A DNA stretch of 64,000 bases from Cohnella phaseoli (GCF_003386235.1 NZ_QRDZ01000013.1:62001-126000), one strand, 5' to 3'. Counted from the first letter of the stretch, positions 43,309 to 52,587 are shown. A program made the numbers and translations. The notes: generated by a model not told the origin, from the sequence alone.

Positions 43309-43343
43309 ACGAAATAGTGAAATCACGTGATGAAAGGAGTGGA

Positions 43344-43664
43344 ATGACTATAACTAAAGTCGAAGATATGCTTGAGACCCTTAAACTCCTTTCGGACAAA
43401 AGCAGACTCACGATTCTTGCGCTTCTCAAAGAAAGTGAAATGTGTGTTTGCGATATCGTCGATCTTCTAGAGACCACACAACCGAATGTGAGTCAGCATC
43501 TGAAGAAGTTAAAAACCGGTGGTCTCATCAACGAAACCAAACGTCGTCAGTGGGTATACTATTCCTTGAATTTAGAGGATAAGCCGTATATCAAAGAAAT
43601 ACTGGATCAGCTGCCTTCGATGAAAGATCGAATAGATTCATTAAAAGGTCAAAGCTGCGACTAA
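43344..43664 (+). CDS. arsR: ArsR-family metalloregulator (third copy)
   Basis: The 106-residue repressor has EDMLETLKLLSDKSRLTILA, the sensor motif CVCDI (Cys34, Cys36) and the DNA-reading segment TQPNVSQHLKKLKTGGLINE. ATG 43344 follows AAAGGAG; GTG 43317 is in frame but has no good site. It heads the ars operon (arsR-arsB-arsC-arsI-phosphatase) and should control it through the operator at 43266-43297. Confidence 0.92.
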   Translation: MTITKVEDMLETLKLLSDKSRLTILALLKESEMCVCDIVDLLETTQPNVSQHLKKLKTGGLINETKRRQWVYYSLNLEDKPYIKEILDQLPSMKDRIDSLKGQSCD

Positions 43665-43676
43665 CGTGGAGGAATT

Positions 43677-44969
43677 ATGTTAACGATCGCTTCTCTTATC
43701 TTTCTAGTCACGCTTGTTTTCGTCATTTGGCAGCCTAAAGGGCTCAATATCGGATGGTCAGCTTGCGGGGGCGCAATCATCGCACTGATCTTCGGTGTCG
43801 TCAACTTTAATGATGTTTGGGACGTTACACAGATCGTTTGGAATGCAACACTTGCATTCGTTGCAGTGATTCTCATTTCACTCATCTTGGACGAGATTGG
43901 CTTTTTCGAATGGGCAGCCCTGCATATGGCCCGGTTTGCAAAAGGCAACGGCAACCTGATGTTCATTTACGTCATTTTGCTCGGGGCTGCCGTAGCCGCA
44001 TTTTTCGCCAACGATGGAGCCGCACTGATCCTTACACCGATCGTCTTGGCCATGGTACGGGCTTTGAAATTCGATGAACGAATGATTCTCCCCTTTATTA
44101 TGGCAAGTGGGTTTATCTCGGATACAGCCTCCCTTCCTCTTGTCGTAAGTAATCTGGTGAATATCGTATCTTCGGATTTCTTCGGTATCGGATTTGTCGA
44201 ATATGCGAGTCGCATGATTGTCCCAACGATTTTTGCGATCGCCTCCAGTTTATTGGTTCTGTACCTGATGTTTAGAAAGAGTATTCCTAAGCAGTATGAT
44301 CTTTCTCAGTTGAAACAGCCTAAAGAAGCCATTAAAGATATGCGGCTGTTCCGGATTTCATGGGTAATATTAGCCGTCCTATTGATTGCGTATTTGACAA
44401 GTGAATTCATTAACGTCCCCGTTTCCATTATTGCCGGTGTTGCCGCAATCATCTTTCTCTTATTGGCTAGGCAAAGCAAAGGGATTCATACCTGGAATCT
44501 CGTAAAGGGTGCCCCATGGGCGGTTGTCGTCTTCTCGATCGGGATGTACGTCGTGGTTTACGGATTACGAAATGTCGGCCTTACCGATGAGCTCGGCAAA
44601 CTTTTCGATTGGGTCGGAGACCAGGGCTTGTTCGCGGCTACAATCGGATCCGGATTTATTGCTGCTATCCTCTCCTCGATCATGAATAACATGCCGACCG
44701 TCATGATTGACGCGCTTGCCATTCAAGGCACAGATGCAACAGGATTAGTTCGTGAAGCTTTCATCTATGCGAATGTTATCGGATCCGATTTGGGTCCCAA
44801 AATCACACCAATCGGCTCGTTGGCTACCTTGTTGTGGCTTCATGTGCTTTCGTCTAAGGGCGTCAAGATCCGTTGGGGGTATTATTTCAAGGTCGGCATC
44901 ATTCTGACCGTCCCTGTCCTCTTTATCACTCTTACGAGCCTTTATATCTGGCTTATGATCATCAACTAA
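43677..44969 (+). CDS. arsB: Arsenite efflux permease ArsB
   Basis: The 430-residue membrane protein has about twelve spans and ArsB/ion-transporter signatures: FFANDGAALILTPIVLAMVR, LPLVVSNLVNIVS, FIAAILSSIMNNMPTVMIDA and GSDLGPKITPIGSLATLLWL. It extrudes arsenite and antimonite using the membrane potential or proton gradient. GGAGG precedes the ATG by five bases, 12 bp after arsR. Confidence 0.95.
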   Translation: MLTIASLIFLVTLVFVIWQPKGLNIGWSACGGAIIALIFGVVNFNDVWDVTQIVWNATLAFVAVILISLILDEIGFFEWAALHMARFAKGNGNLMFIYVILLGAAVAAFFANDGAALILTPIVLAMVRALKFDERMILPFIMASGFISDTASLPLVVSNLVNIVSSDFFGIGFVEYASRMIVPTIFAIASSLLVLYLMFRKSIPKQYDLSQLKQPKEAIKDMRLFRISWVILAVLLIAYLTSEFINVPVSIIAGVAAIIFLLLARQSKGIHTWNLVKGAPWAVVVFSIGMYVVVYGLRNVGLTDELGKLFDWVGDQGLFAATIGSGFIAAILSSIMNNMPTVMIDALAIQGTDATGLVREAFIYANVIGSDLGPKITPIGSLATLLWLHVLSSKGVKIRWGYYFKVGIILTVPVLFITLTSLYIWLMIIN

Positions 44970-44996
44970 ATACGCATCATAAAGGAGAATGACAAA

Positions 44997-45419
44997 ATGG
45001 AAAAACCACTCGTGTACTTTCTTTGTACGGGCAATTCTTGCCGGAGCCAAATGGCGGACGGATTCTTGAATACGATCGGCGGCCATCTCTATGAAGTGAA
45101 AAGTGCTGGACTTGAAGCACATGGATTGAACCCACGTGCAGTAACAGTCATGGCAGAAGCCGGCGTTGATATCTCTTCGAATACCTCCAACGTCATTGAT
45201 CCGGAGACTTTGAATCGAGCTACCTACGTCATCACACTGTGTGGACATGCTGATGAGCATTGCCCCGTCATCTCCAATCCGAACGTCATCAAATGGCACT
45301 GGGGCTTCGACGACCCCGCTAAAGCGACTGGGTCGGAAGAAGAAATCATGGCTCAGTTCCGTGCAGTACGCGATGCCATCAAATCGCGCATGGAGCAGTT
45401 CGTTCAAGAGGGTAAATAA
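44997..45419 (+). CDS. arsC: Arsenate reductase, thioredoxin-linked (second copy)
   Basis: The 140-residue enzyme has the catalytic loop CTGNSCRSQ (Cys10, Cys15, Arg16) and relay cysteines Cys82 and Cys89 (LCGHADEHCP), identical in numbering to B. subtilis ArsC. It reduces arsenate so that ArsB can export arsenite. It is the canonical copy; the copy at 37089 has a different loop. AAAGGAG precedes the ATG. Confidence 0.96.
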   Translation: MEKPLVYFLCTGNSCRSQMADGFLNTIGGHLYEVKSAGLEAHGLNPRAVTVMAEAGVDISSNTSNVIDPETLNRATYVITLCGHADEHCPVISNPNVIKWHWGFDDPAKATGSEEEIMAQFRAVRDAIKSRMEQFVQEGK

Positions 45420-45421
45420 GG

Positions 45422-45901
45422 ATGGCAGCAATTAAAAGAATGCACGTTGCCGTTAACTGTTCCGACTTGGATAAATCTCTTACTTTCTATCGCAGTTTCT
45501 TCGGTGCCGAACCGACAAAAGTGAAAGAGAACTATGCGAAGTTTGAATTAGATAATCCAGCGTTACATTTCTCATTAAATGTTCGCCCCTTTGAGAAGAA
45601 TGGTGTGCTGAATCATTTAGGATTTCAAGTAGATAACACAGAAGAAGTTCTGGCCATGGGAGAGAGATTAAGGCAGGCCAATCTTCTGCTCATCGATGAA
45701 ATGAACACGACTTGTTGTTATGCGGTCCAAGATAAGGTTTGGGTATACGATCCGGATGATAATGCCTGGGAGATCTTCTACACCAAAGCGGATTCAGAGT
45801 TTGAATCTGCGGGCGATGCTAGGGATCTATCTCTCTGCTGTGCTCCACCTTCTGCGCCAGTTTCCGTTTCGTTTACCAGTTTTCATAAGAACAAATCCTA
45901 G
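45422..45901 (+). CDS. arsI: ArsI/CadI-like vicinal oxygen chelate protein (C-As lyase)
   Basis: The 159-residue protein is a VOC-fold dioxygenase. The vicinal Cys pair Cys98-Cys99 (NTTCCYAVQDKVWVYDP) binds trivalent organoarsenicals, and His8, His65 and Glu117 fit the Fe(II) triad of ArsI. ArsI splits the carbon-arsenic bond of methylarsenite and reduced aromatic arsenicals. A further Cys pair lies near the C-terminus (LSLCCAPP). It starts two bases after arsC ends. Confidence 0.87.
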   Translation: MAAIKRMHVAVNCSDLDKSLTFYRSFFGAEPTKVKENYAKFELDNPALHFSLNVRPFEKNGVLNHLGFQVDNTEEVLAMGERLRQANLLLIDEMNTTCCYAVQDKVWVYDPDDNAWEIFYTKADSEFESAGDARDLSLCCAPPSAPVSVSFTSFHKNKS

Positions 45902-45919
45902 AGATGGTGATTAAACCAA

Positions 45920-46351
45920 ATGTCAATTAGCTATCACTCGCTTCATGAGAACCGCATTTTCATGGGCGGGGCCGCGGATATTGAAGCCATAGAAAATAAC
46001 GAAGGCATTGATGTGGTTGTCGACTTGCGTGCCGAAGCAACTGAATGTGCATATTCGGAATCCAAAGCCAAGTGGGTTCAAATACCATTAGGGGATAATG
46101 CTACGGAAAGCGAACATGTTCTATACAAACAAGCAATAGACGAAATCGTAAACGCGTATAAAGTTGGTAAGAAAGTAGCCTTTCATTGCGGTGGAGGTAA
46201 AGGAAGAACGGGTACAGTTGCTGCAGGTACATTGATTGCCCTTGGACTTGCGGACAGTGTTGATGAAGCTATAGAAATCGCCAAAGGCATTCGTCCGAAA
46301 ATTGATCTCAAGCCTATCCAACGTGAAGCGTTACAAAAACTGTATCCGTAA
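45920..46351 (+). CDS. Dual-specificity/tyrosine phosphatase-like protein
   Basis: The 143-residue protein has the signature HCGGGKGRTG (Cys90, Arg96), an acid loop candidate at LGDNATES, and the typical end IRPKIDLKPIQREALQKLYP. It resembles small cyclin-phosphatase-like enzymes. It is the last gene of the ars operon, 18 bp after arsI. Its role there is not established; a phosphatase or an arsenate-related activity are both possible. Confidence 0.8.
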   Translation: MSISYHSLHENRIFMGGAADIEAIENNEGIDVVVDLRAEATECAYSESKAKWVQIPLGDNATESEHVLYKQAIDEIVNAYKVGKKVAFHCGGGKGRTGTVAAGTLIALGLADSVDEAIEIAKGIRPKIDLKPIQREALQKLYP

Positions 46352-46354
46352 CGT

Positions 46355-46385
46355 GAAAGGGAATGCCAATGTGGCATTCCCTTTC
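46355..46385. terminator. Convergent hairpin after the ars operon
   Basis: GAAAGGGAATGCCA / TGGCATTCCCTTTC with a 3-base loop. It lies between the phosphatase gene (plus) and the acetyltransferase gene (minus). Confidence 0.78.
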
Positions 46386-46875
46386 AATCGATTCCGACCA
46401 TCTCGCTTCTTCTTTCTAACAACAAGACGTCTCTCCACACCTCTTTTAATTTCCCCATACGCACTCTTCTCCCGACTTCGCGAAAGCCGTGTTTCTTGTG
46501 CAGACGGATACTTGCTGTGTTTTCGGGAAAGATCCCGGCTTGCAACGTCCAAAACCCATTTCGTTCAGAAAGATCGATGATTTCTTTTAGAAGCTTGTCC
46601 CCCACGCCTTTGCCGCGTGTATCTAGCTTAAAGTACACGCTGATTTCTGCTACTCCAGAATAAACAGATCTTGCTGAGACCGGGCTTAGAGCTGCCCACC
46701 CCAGGACAACTCCATTATCAATAGCAACAAGGCTGTTGGGAAGATTTTGGCTGGCATACCACTGTTCTTTTGTTGGAGCTTCTACTTGAAACGTGGCGTT
46801 TCCTGTTAGAATTCCTTCTTCGTAGATTGTTTTTATGGCTTCCCAGTCCTCTGGCTTTACAAGCCTGATCTCCAA
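46384..46875 (-). CDS. GNAT N-acetyltransferase, ArsN1/phosphinothricin acetyltransferase-like
   Basis: The 163-residue enzyme starts MEIRLVKPEDWEAIKTIYEE, then GNATFQVEAPTKEQW, AEISVYFKLDTRGKGVGDKL (acetyl-CoA loop RGKGVG) and LQAGIFPENTASIRLHKKHG. These match phosphinothricin acetyltransferases and their relative ArsN1, which acetylates arsinothricin. The ars context favours the ArsN1 role. It ends inside the terminator of the ars operon and is transcribed toward it. Confidence 0.82.
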   Translation of the reverse strand: MEIRLVKPEDWEAIKTIYEEGILTGNATFQVEAPTKEQWYASQNLPNSLVAIDNGVVLGWAALSPVSARSVYSGVAEISVYFKLDTRGKGVGDKLLKEIIDLSERNGFWTLQAGIFPENTASIRLHKKHGFREVGRRVRMGKLKEVWRDVLLLERRSEMVGID

Positions 46876-47045
46876 CCTATGTACCTTATCATTTACGACC
46901 TATTCATCGGATCGGTAATTGATCAGTCATCACTATTGGATTTTGTTATACTTTGATTCAAGTTCTTGATTTGAAATGTTTGAGTAGAGAAAATCATGAT
47001 AATAATAATCATTAGGATCAATAAAAGTAATCCGATGTTTAAAGT

Positions 47046-49001
47046 TCATTCTGAAAGCAATGTCCTTTCCCTTTTTAACTTCATTTCAAGATCATTGATG
47101 ATGATTGCTGAACCAACAAGTGCCTTTATTACTTTAGGGTTATCGAAATATGAAGTTAACTCACTATTTAGAAACTTAATTATTCTCAGTGCTGCCTCCA
47201 GTAATTCAACTGATTTTTGATTAAATGTGTAACTAATCCATTGATCTAATGCTTCAAGCAAATTATCTCGTACTCTATTCTTAGAGTTATTTGAACTTTT
47301 TTTAATTGTACTGAAATGGAGACCACAATAGATATAAATATCTTTGTATTTTTCATTTTCTATCGAGTTTATCATTTCTTGAAATGCGCCCAGAATTGTA
47401 TTGTTAAACACACCGTTGTAAAAAACTGAGGCAGAACTAACTGCAACTTCATTATTAATGTTCCACAATGTCCCAATGTATGCCCTGCATCCGGCTGCTA
47501 TTAATTGGAGGGCGAATTCTTCCCAAGATGTACAACTATTATTGAAGATGAAAGGTAACCCATGAGATGCAATTGAATTAAACTGTCCTTGATGGATATC
47601 ATCAAAGCATTGTACATGACATGAGTCTTCAATAAGAATATTATCAACTTTATTACGGTTGACTTTTCTGTCGTCACTATATAGAGCCTTCAACATATCA
47701 GTAAATACATATTTCGGATAATGTTGTTGTTCTAATTCCGCACTTCTCCAAGCAAATCCATCAAATAATCTGAAAATCATCTTTCTGGATACATTTACAT
47801 ATACTTTTCCATCCGGAGAGAATCCAACAACTTCTTCATATTCAACAACATGCTTGTTACCTTCTCTATCGATAAATTCTTGGATTACATAATAACCATC
47901 AATTTTTCCGCCGTGACTGCAAATATGAAGTACGTCAAAGGGATAGTGTCCTACAAAATTATCGAATGCCTTTACTGTTGCATCCTTTTCAATGAGATTT
48001 TTAACAGAAAAGTTCATTTCATTAAATATTCGATTTGCATGCCTTACTTCAGCTATGGTCTGCTTACCCAAATCTTGAGGAAGTGGTGAAAAAATAACTG
48101 CTGAACCATTCGTGGTGTTTTTTTCTTCATAGAGAATGTTATTAAAAATGAAAACATCAACATTAATTGATTTTAAAACATGTGTACATGCGACATACTC
48201 ATTAAAAATCACTCCATAAGGAATTCCATCAGTAAAGAAAGTAGCATATTTATATTCCTCAAACTTAACATCAGATAGTGATTCTATTATTGTATTATTA
48301 AAAGATAGAAAAGACCCATAAGAGTCTTCTCTTTTCCATTTATATAGTCTTTGTTTAAGATCTCTCAATTCTGAATGATGGTAAGATCTTATAAATTTAA
48401 TATCAGCTTTTATTGAACAGGAATAATTCACTACAAAAATTTCAGTAACAGCACCTTCAGACTCAACTATGACAATTCCTTCACTGTTGTTATCATAGAA
48501 ATTCGATATGCATTGTGCAGATTCATCCACAACCAATAACTTATTACTTCTTAATGAATACACCAATCCATGCAAAATATCGGCTTTTCTACAGGGTAAT
48601 ATTCCATCAAATTCCCTGGTTAAAAAAGATAGTTTTGTATCTATCTCGTTAAGTGTATTTAATTCAATGAATTCTACACTGAAGTACTTTTCTAAGTTCA
48701 GAAATGATTTCTGATTTTCGTCCAAGCCAATTAGTATTACTCGCCGGCATTGAATACGTGCAATACTATTTAATATTTGCCTACTAGCTTTATTAGTAAT
48801 TAGTTCAGAAATAAAACTATCATCATTTGCCTCATAGACATTCCTACGCTTAAAATCAGCTTTTGGCAAACGAAACATAGGTACATAATTATCAGACTTG
48901 TATAAGAAGCAAGATATTCTTGCAACAAGTTCAAGATCTGCCTCACTTGAAACAATGCAAGCAACTTCCTTGTTAAGGATAGGTGGAATGAACTTTTCCA
49001 T
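47046..49001 (-). CDS. CHAT-domain caspase-like protease
   Basis: The 651-residue protein has a C-terminal CHAT domain: His363 in DVLHICSHGG and Cys490 in PFIFNNSCTSWEEFALQLIA, followed by GCRAYIGTLWNINNEVA, the usual CHAT core. The first 300 residues have no recognised domain (start EKFIPPILNKEVACIVSSEA) and may receive a signal. The last 100 residues are helical. ATG 49001 follows AAAGGA; an upstream ATG at 49031 lacks a site. It is 80 bp downstream of the DUF2971 gene in one transcription unit. CHAT proteases in bacteria are often activated by phage or toxins. Confidence 0.85.
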   Translation of the reverse strand: MEKFIPPILNKEVACIVSSEADLELVARISCFLYKSDNYVPMFRLPKADFKRRNVYEANDDSFISELITNKASRQILNSIARIQCRRVILIGLDENQKSFLNLEKYFSVEFIELNTLNEIDTKLSFLTREFDGILPCRKADILHGLVYSLRSNKLLVVDESAQCISNFYDNNSEGIVIVESEGAVTEIFVVNYSCSIKADIKFIRSYHHSELRDLKQRLYKWKREDSYGSFLSFNNTIIESLSDVKFEEYKYATFFTDGIPYGVIFNEYVACTHVLKSINVDVFIFNNILYEEKNTTNGSAVIFSPLPQDLGKQTIAEVRHANRIFNEMNFSVKNLIEKDATVKAFDNFVGHYPFDVLHICSHGGKIDGYYVIQEFIDREGNKHVVEYEEVVGFSPDGKVYVNVSRKMIFRLFDGFAWRSAELEQQHYPKYVFTDMLKALYSDDRKVNRNKVDNILIEDSCHVQCFDDIHQGQFNSIASHGLPFIFNNSCTSWEEFALQLIAAGCRAYIGTLWNINNEVAVSSASVFYNGVFNNTILGAFQEMINSIENEKYKDIYIYCGLHFSTIKKSSNNSKNRVRDNLLEALDQWISYTFNQKSVELLEAALRIIKFLNSELTSYFDNPKVIKALVGSAIIINDLEMKLKRERTLLSE

Positions 49002-49081
49002 GACATCATTCCTTTTGTGTTGTATGGGCACTGATTACACTATTAATTATGTGATTTTGTAGCTAGTTCTGAACCTCAAAA

Positions 49082-49960
49082 CTAATCAAGTTTTTTCGAA
49101 TTTAGCTTGTAATCAAGAGAATACTCATCAAAGTGCATCTGGTATATCGGGATTTGTAGTTTCTGCGCTATACTTCCTAATGAATGCAAATAATCGCGCG
49201 TACAGTTTACTCCCACATAAATTGCAGAAGGTTGTGCATTTATAAACCGATGCACCGAAGACGTAACGATACGCATTTCTTTTTCGTAACTCCAACTTTC
49301 ATGTTTTAAACAACTATAATATATTGAAGCCCATAATATAGTCATATTTGATAATTCAACTTTCTTCATATTGTGCTTTAATGCTCGTGATTTAGCTATT
49401 TCTAATTCAGTCATTAACGACTCCATTATTTCTGTAATATCTATACGTTTATCTAGATATTGAACTGGAAATAGGCTAGATCTGAATGTTAAGTTTTCTT
49501 TATTTTTTGTATCATACTCGACACAAAATCCGGAATGATTATTAGCGTAGTGCGCCCACATTGGCATACAATTAGTTCCAACTCCTGTTAATGAAGTAAG
49601 TCGAATAAACGAAGTAAAGTCGTCAATAATTTTACCGTCAACTGGCCTTAATGATTCATAATGGGCAAGTCTTTTATGATTATAAAAAAATGCTTTACCT
49701 TCAAAGGGGTCGTTCAGAGTGCTGGCGTCTGCCAAATAAATTTTCTTATCAGTAAGTGTCTTCATTTTGATTTCATTTAAGTCATCATTAGAAGTTAGTG
49801 AATAATATTTATAGACTACATCGGGAATATGTAATCTTGTAATTTGATATATTACTTTCATGATCTCGGAATTATTTGGTATTTCCTTAATTATTTGAAC
49901 AGCTTTTAAATAATCCATTGGATTCTCAATGCGGTATTTTTCTAAATCAAACTCATCCAT
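49082..49960 (-). CDS. DUF2971 protein
   Basis: The 292-residue protein has the DUF2971 marks: VVYKYYSLTSNDDLNEIKMK, LADASTLNDPFEG, MPMWAHYANNHSGFCVEYD and HESWSYEKEMRIV. The family function is unknown. ATG 49960 fits AGGTGAAG better than GTG 49972. It is the first gene of an operon with the CHAT protease. DUF2971 genes are common in mobile and defence regions. Confidence 0.85.
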   Translation of the reverse strand: MDEFDLEKYRIENPMDYLKAVQIIKEIPNNSEIMKVIYQITRLHIPDVVYKYYSLTSNDDLNEIKMKTLTDKKIYLADASTLNDPFEGKAFFYNHKRLAHYESLRPVDGKIIDDFTSFIRLTSLTGVGTNCMPMWAHYANNHSGFCVEYDTKNKENLTFRSSLFPVQYLDKRIDITEIMESLMTELEIAKSRALKHNMKKVELSNMTILWASIYYSCLKHESWSYEKEMRIVTSSVHRFINAQPSAIYVGVNCTRDYLHSLGSIAQKLQIPIYQMHFDEYSLDYKLNSKKLD

Positions 49961-50241
49961 TATCTTCTTCACCTACCCAAAATCATTCAATAAATTGATT
50001 GATAATAACTACTAATTATTTCCTACCTTTTGTGCAGTGGTCTTCTGTATGAGTATATCACAAATTATTACAATTTATTAAAAATCTAAACGCTATGCAT
50101 AGTTCTGTTTTCACTAATTGCCATTTAACTCCCATTAGGAAAAGTTTGATAAAAATAATTCAAAGGTAATCGGTACAAAATTCTTGACACAGAATTATGT
50201 CAAGAATTTGTACCGAGGTTAATATACGGTTAGTCTCATTC
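49961..50241. other. Intergenic region with a long palindrome
   Basis: AT-rich region upstream of the DUF2971 gene, probably with its promoter. The palindrome at 50171-50215 is described separately. Confidence 0.5.
50171..50215. repeat. Palindromic end-like repeat (CGGTACA...TTGACA, 8 bp, inverse)
   Basis: CGGTACAAAATTCTTGACA and TGTCAAGAATTTGTACCG face each other across eight bases (CAGAATTA). The same design recurs at 55314-55359, and half copies at 52588-52637 and 55397-55414. It may be two abutted transposon ends (TGT...ACA termini), or a shared operator or terminator. It lies 26 bp beyond the stop of the nuclease gene. Confidence 0.65.
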
Positions 50242-51222
50242 TCATATATAGTCTTTAACTAAATATTCAAAGTCTGCATATGGGTTCATTTCATATAAAA
50301 TTTCTCTAAGGAAGAATGCTAAGTGCTTATTCAATTCATTCAGTTTCTCTAATTTTGTAATAAGATGATTAAACTTCTCTTCAGTTGCTTGGCTTTCATA
50401 TTGATTTATACTTTCGATTACTGTGTCTATAAAATCTCCAATTGTTGAATCCTTAATAAACCCTTCTGCGTCACGTATTCTCTTTCCATCAGTATACGGA
50501 TAAACGAATGTTGACTCTGCGTCCAACCAGTGAAACACAAATCGAAATTTCTCTAGAACAACTTTAGTTTCATTAAGTATGATCCGATCTCGTTGGCGGT
50601 TAATAATCGCTGTTAAATTATCCTTTAAATGATCAGCCGAGTCTTTAAAGGCCAATAATCTATCTTTGAGTGTACCTTGCTGCTTTCCTGCATTCTCTAT
50701 GACATTGTTGCTAACAGAGTGGGACAAGTTTTCAAATAACCTATAATCAAAATTACGAATAATCGTTTCAATCTCAATTGGCACTTCTCTAATACTACAA
50801 GAGAATACCGCTCTTTTATCAACATGAATGGTAACGGTATTTTGCTGTTGCAACTCCTCAATTCTCCCTGATATCTGATCAAATGGATAACACCAAAAAA
50901 TTTTTAGCTTTTCTGCATCAACTACAAACAAAAAAGTGGGCTCTTTATGTAACAACCAGTAATTTATAGTTGTAATCTTTATAGGGATTTTAATAGTACG
51001 CTCATCAATCTCTACTTCATCTTTACCCTTACACTGTGCATTAAAACAAAGCCCATTTGGTGTAGAGCCATTCAATAACTCAATATGTAAATCAATACCG
51101 ATATCTTTTTCAACAGGAATATTGTGAACGATAGAAAATCTAGATAATGCACTTTCAAGAAGCGTAACTGATACATTACCTTTCTTCGTGTTTTCATGAA
51201 CTTGAGGTAATTTGGGTTCCAT
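50242..51222 (-). CDS. DUF4365 PD-(D/E)XK nuclease-like protein
   Basis: The 326-residue protein has an N-terminal DUF4365 domain: Asp44 and Glu48 in IGIDLHIELL, and Gln63-x-Lys65 in NAQCKGK, a fit to the PD-(D/E)XK core (D...QxK). The last 150 residues are helical (LNKHLAFFLREILYEMNPYA). DUF4365 nucleases occur in defence islands. ATG 51222 follows GAGGAG. It is 48 bp after the previous gene in the same direction. Confidence 0.8.
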   Translation of the reverse strand: MEPKLPQVHENTKKGNVSVTLLESALSRFSIVHNIPVEKDIGIDLHIELLNGSTPNGLCFNAQCKGKDEVEIDERTIKIPIKITTINYWLLHKEPTFLFVVDAEKLKIFWCYPFDQISGRIEELQQQNTVTIHVDKRAVFSCSIREVPIEIETIIRNFDYRLFENLSHSVSNNVIENAGKQQGTLKDRLLAFKDSADHLKDNLTAIINRQRDRIILNETKVVLEKFRFVFHWLDAESTFVYPYTDGKRIRDAEGFIKDSTIGDFIDTVIESINQYESQATEEKFNHLITKLEKLNELNKHLAFFLREILYEMNPYADFEYLVKDYI

Positions 51223-51270
51223 AGAATCTCCTCTCGACCTTAAAAACCAATATCCAATATTCACCGATGT

Positions 51271-52407
51271 TTATTGTGTAAGATTTGACAAAAGTAGGAG
51301 CTGCAGATCAAGCTTGTTTGTATTTCGATTAATATATGAAGGCAATATCTCAGCTTCAATGAGTCGGTTTATATGATGATCGACCAACGAAGGATTGTAG
51401 TTTGGATTGTGTAAATACTCAAATACTTTGGAAATGTCATAAAATACATTTTTAAACTTATTTGAACCCGGGTGTAAAAGGTGCCAGTGAGATAGATCGT
51501 CAGCATCTTGACTGTTTTCATCTTCTGCAGCATATGTCATGTTTTGAAGTGCTTCAAACAACTCGTCGACTAAAAGCTTACTCAAATTAAGGTATTTAGC
51601 AACCGCATCTTTTTCTTCAGCCGGGAATTCTTGCGGAGCCATAAATAGCTCGATTAACCTCATTATCTCATACTGATACCCCGTTTCTTTTCCTATTCGA
51701 GCACTATTTTCCTCCAACAGTATCTGAAGTTGTACAACGATATCAGTGCTACGCTTAATCTTTCGCTGCCGCTGCTTCTTAACAAAATCACGTTTCTTTT
51801 CATCGATTACCCTTATCACATTAGATAATAAGGAGTATCTCTTTACTATATACTCGTGGATCTTGACGAAGCTTAATGAGAATGGGATAGCTTCATCGCC
51901 TGGCTTGTTACTATATAGATAAACTGTATAATTTCCGGTCCCTTCAGTTTTACTTGACCAAGAAGCAAAGTACTTTTCTTCACTCTTCTTAGGTGGTGGC
52001 GACCCGTCAGCACTTTTCAGCGCTACAGCATGTGCTCCGAAACAAGCCCTAATATGAGCGAAGTATATATCATCCGTTACAGACTGTTTAAATACGGATT
52101 GATCTCCATTGAGTGGGTTCTCAATTTCAAAAGCACGATAAAGTTGTTCAATGGCTTGGACAACTAGATCAAAAGCCATAATTAACTGCAGTACATTAAG
52201 AGACCTAGCATCATCATTTGGATGATTCATTTGAATATACGGCAGCCCATTTACACTAACATGAAGCCAATCCTTCGAAGAACATATCAGGTTCCACAAA
52301 TTCTTACCGCGATAGTCGCCATATGTTGTTATCAAAAAATCATCATGATCGCTAACTGCTTGTTTAAATTCCTCGAGCAAGGAGCTGTCTAGAATATATG
52401 GGTTCAT
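51271..52407 (-). CDS. Hypothetical protein, partner of the DUF4365 gene
   Basis: The 378-residue protein is soluble with a helical middle (basic stretch KKRDFVKKQRQRKIKRST) and a winged-helix-like C-terminus (NPSLVDHHINRLIEAEILPS). No family recognised. GAGGGG precedes the ATG. It forms a two-gene operon with the DUF4365 nuclease, and the pair is bracketed by end-like repeats at 50171 and 52588. Confidence 0.7.
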   Translation of the reverse strand: MNPYILDSSLLEEFKQAVSDHDDFLITTYGDYRGKNLWNLICSSKDWLHVSVNGLPYIQMNHPNDDARSLNVLQLIMAFDLVVQAIEQLYRAFEIENPLNGDQSVFKQSVTDDIYFAHIRACFGAHAVALKSADGSPPPKKSEEKYFASWSSKTEGTGNYTVYLYSNKPGDEAIPFSLSFVKIHEYIVKRYSLLSNVIRVIDEKKRDFVKKQRQRKIKRSTDIVVQLQILLEENSARIGKETGYQYEIMRLIELFMAPQEFPAEEKDAVAKYLNLSKLLVDELFEALQNMTYAAEDENSQDADDLSHWHLLHPGSNKFKNVFYDISKVFEYLHNPNYNPSLVDHHINRLIEAEILPSYINRNTNKLDLQLLLLSNLTQ

Positions 52408-52587
52408 GTAATCCCCTCAATTTAACATCGTTACAATCGATATTAATCGATTCGATCTGAAATATCCATTTCTTACAACTGAGCAATGAATCTGAGCGAG
52501 GATTCCCAACGGAGAAATGACGGTTACCGGAATCAATAACGATACAATTCTCACTTTCTATTCCAGATCGTGTAATGAATCGGTAAT

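Noticed and set aside
44745..45431. 228-codon minus-strand frame opposite arsB-arsC
   Set aside because: A shadow of two well-supported genes; no start signal.
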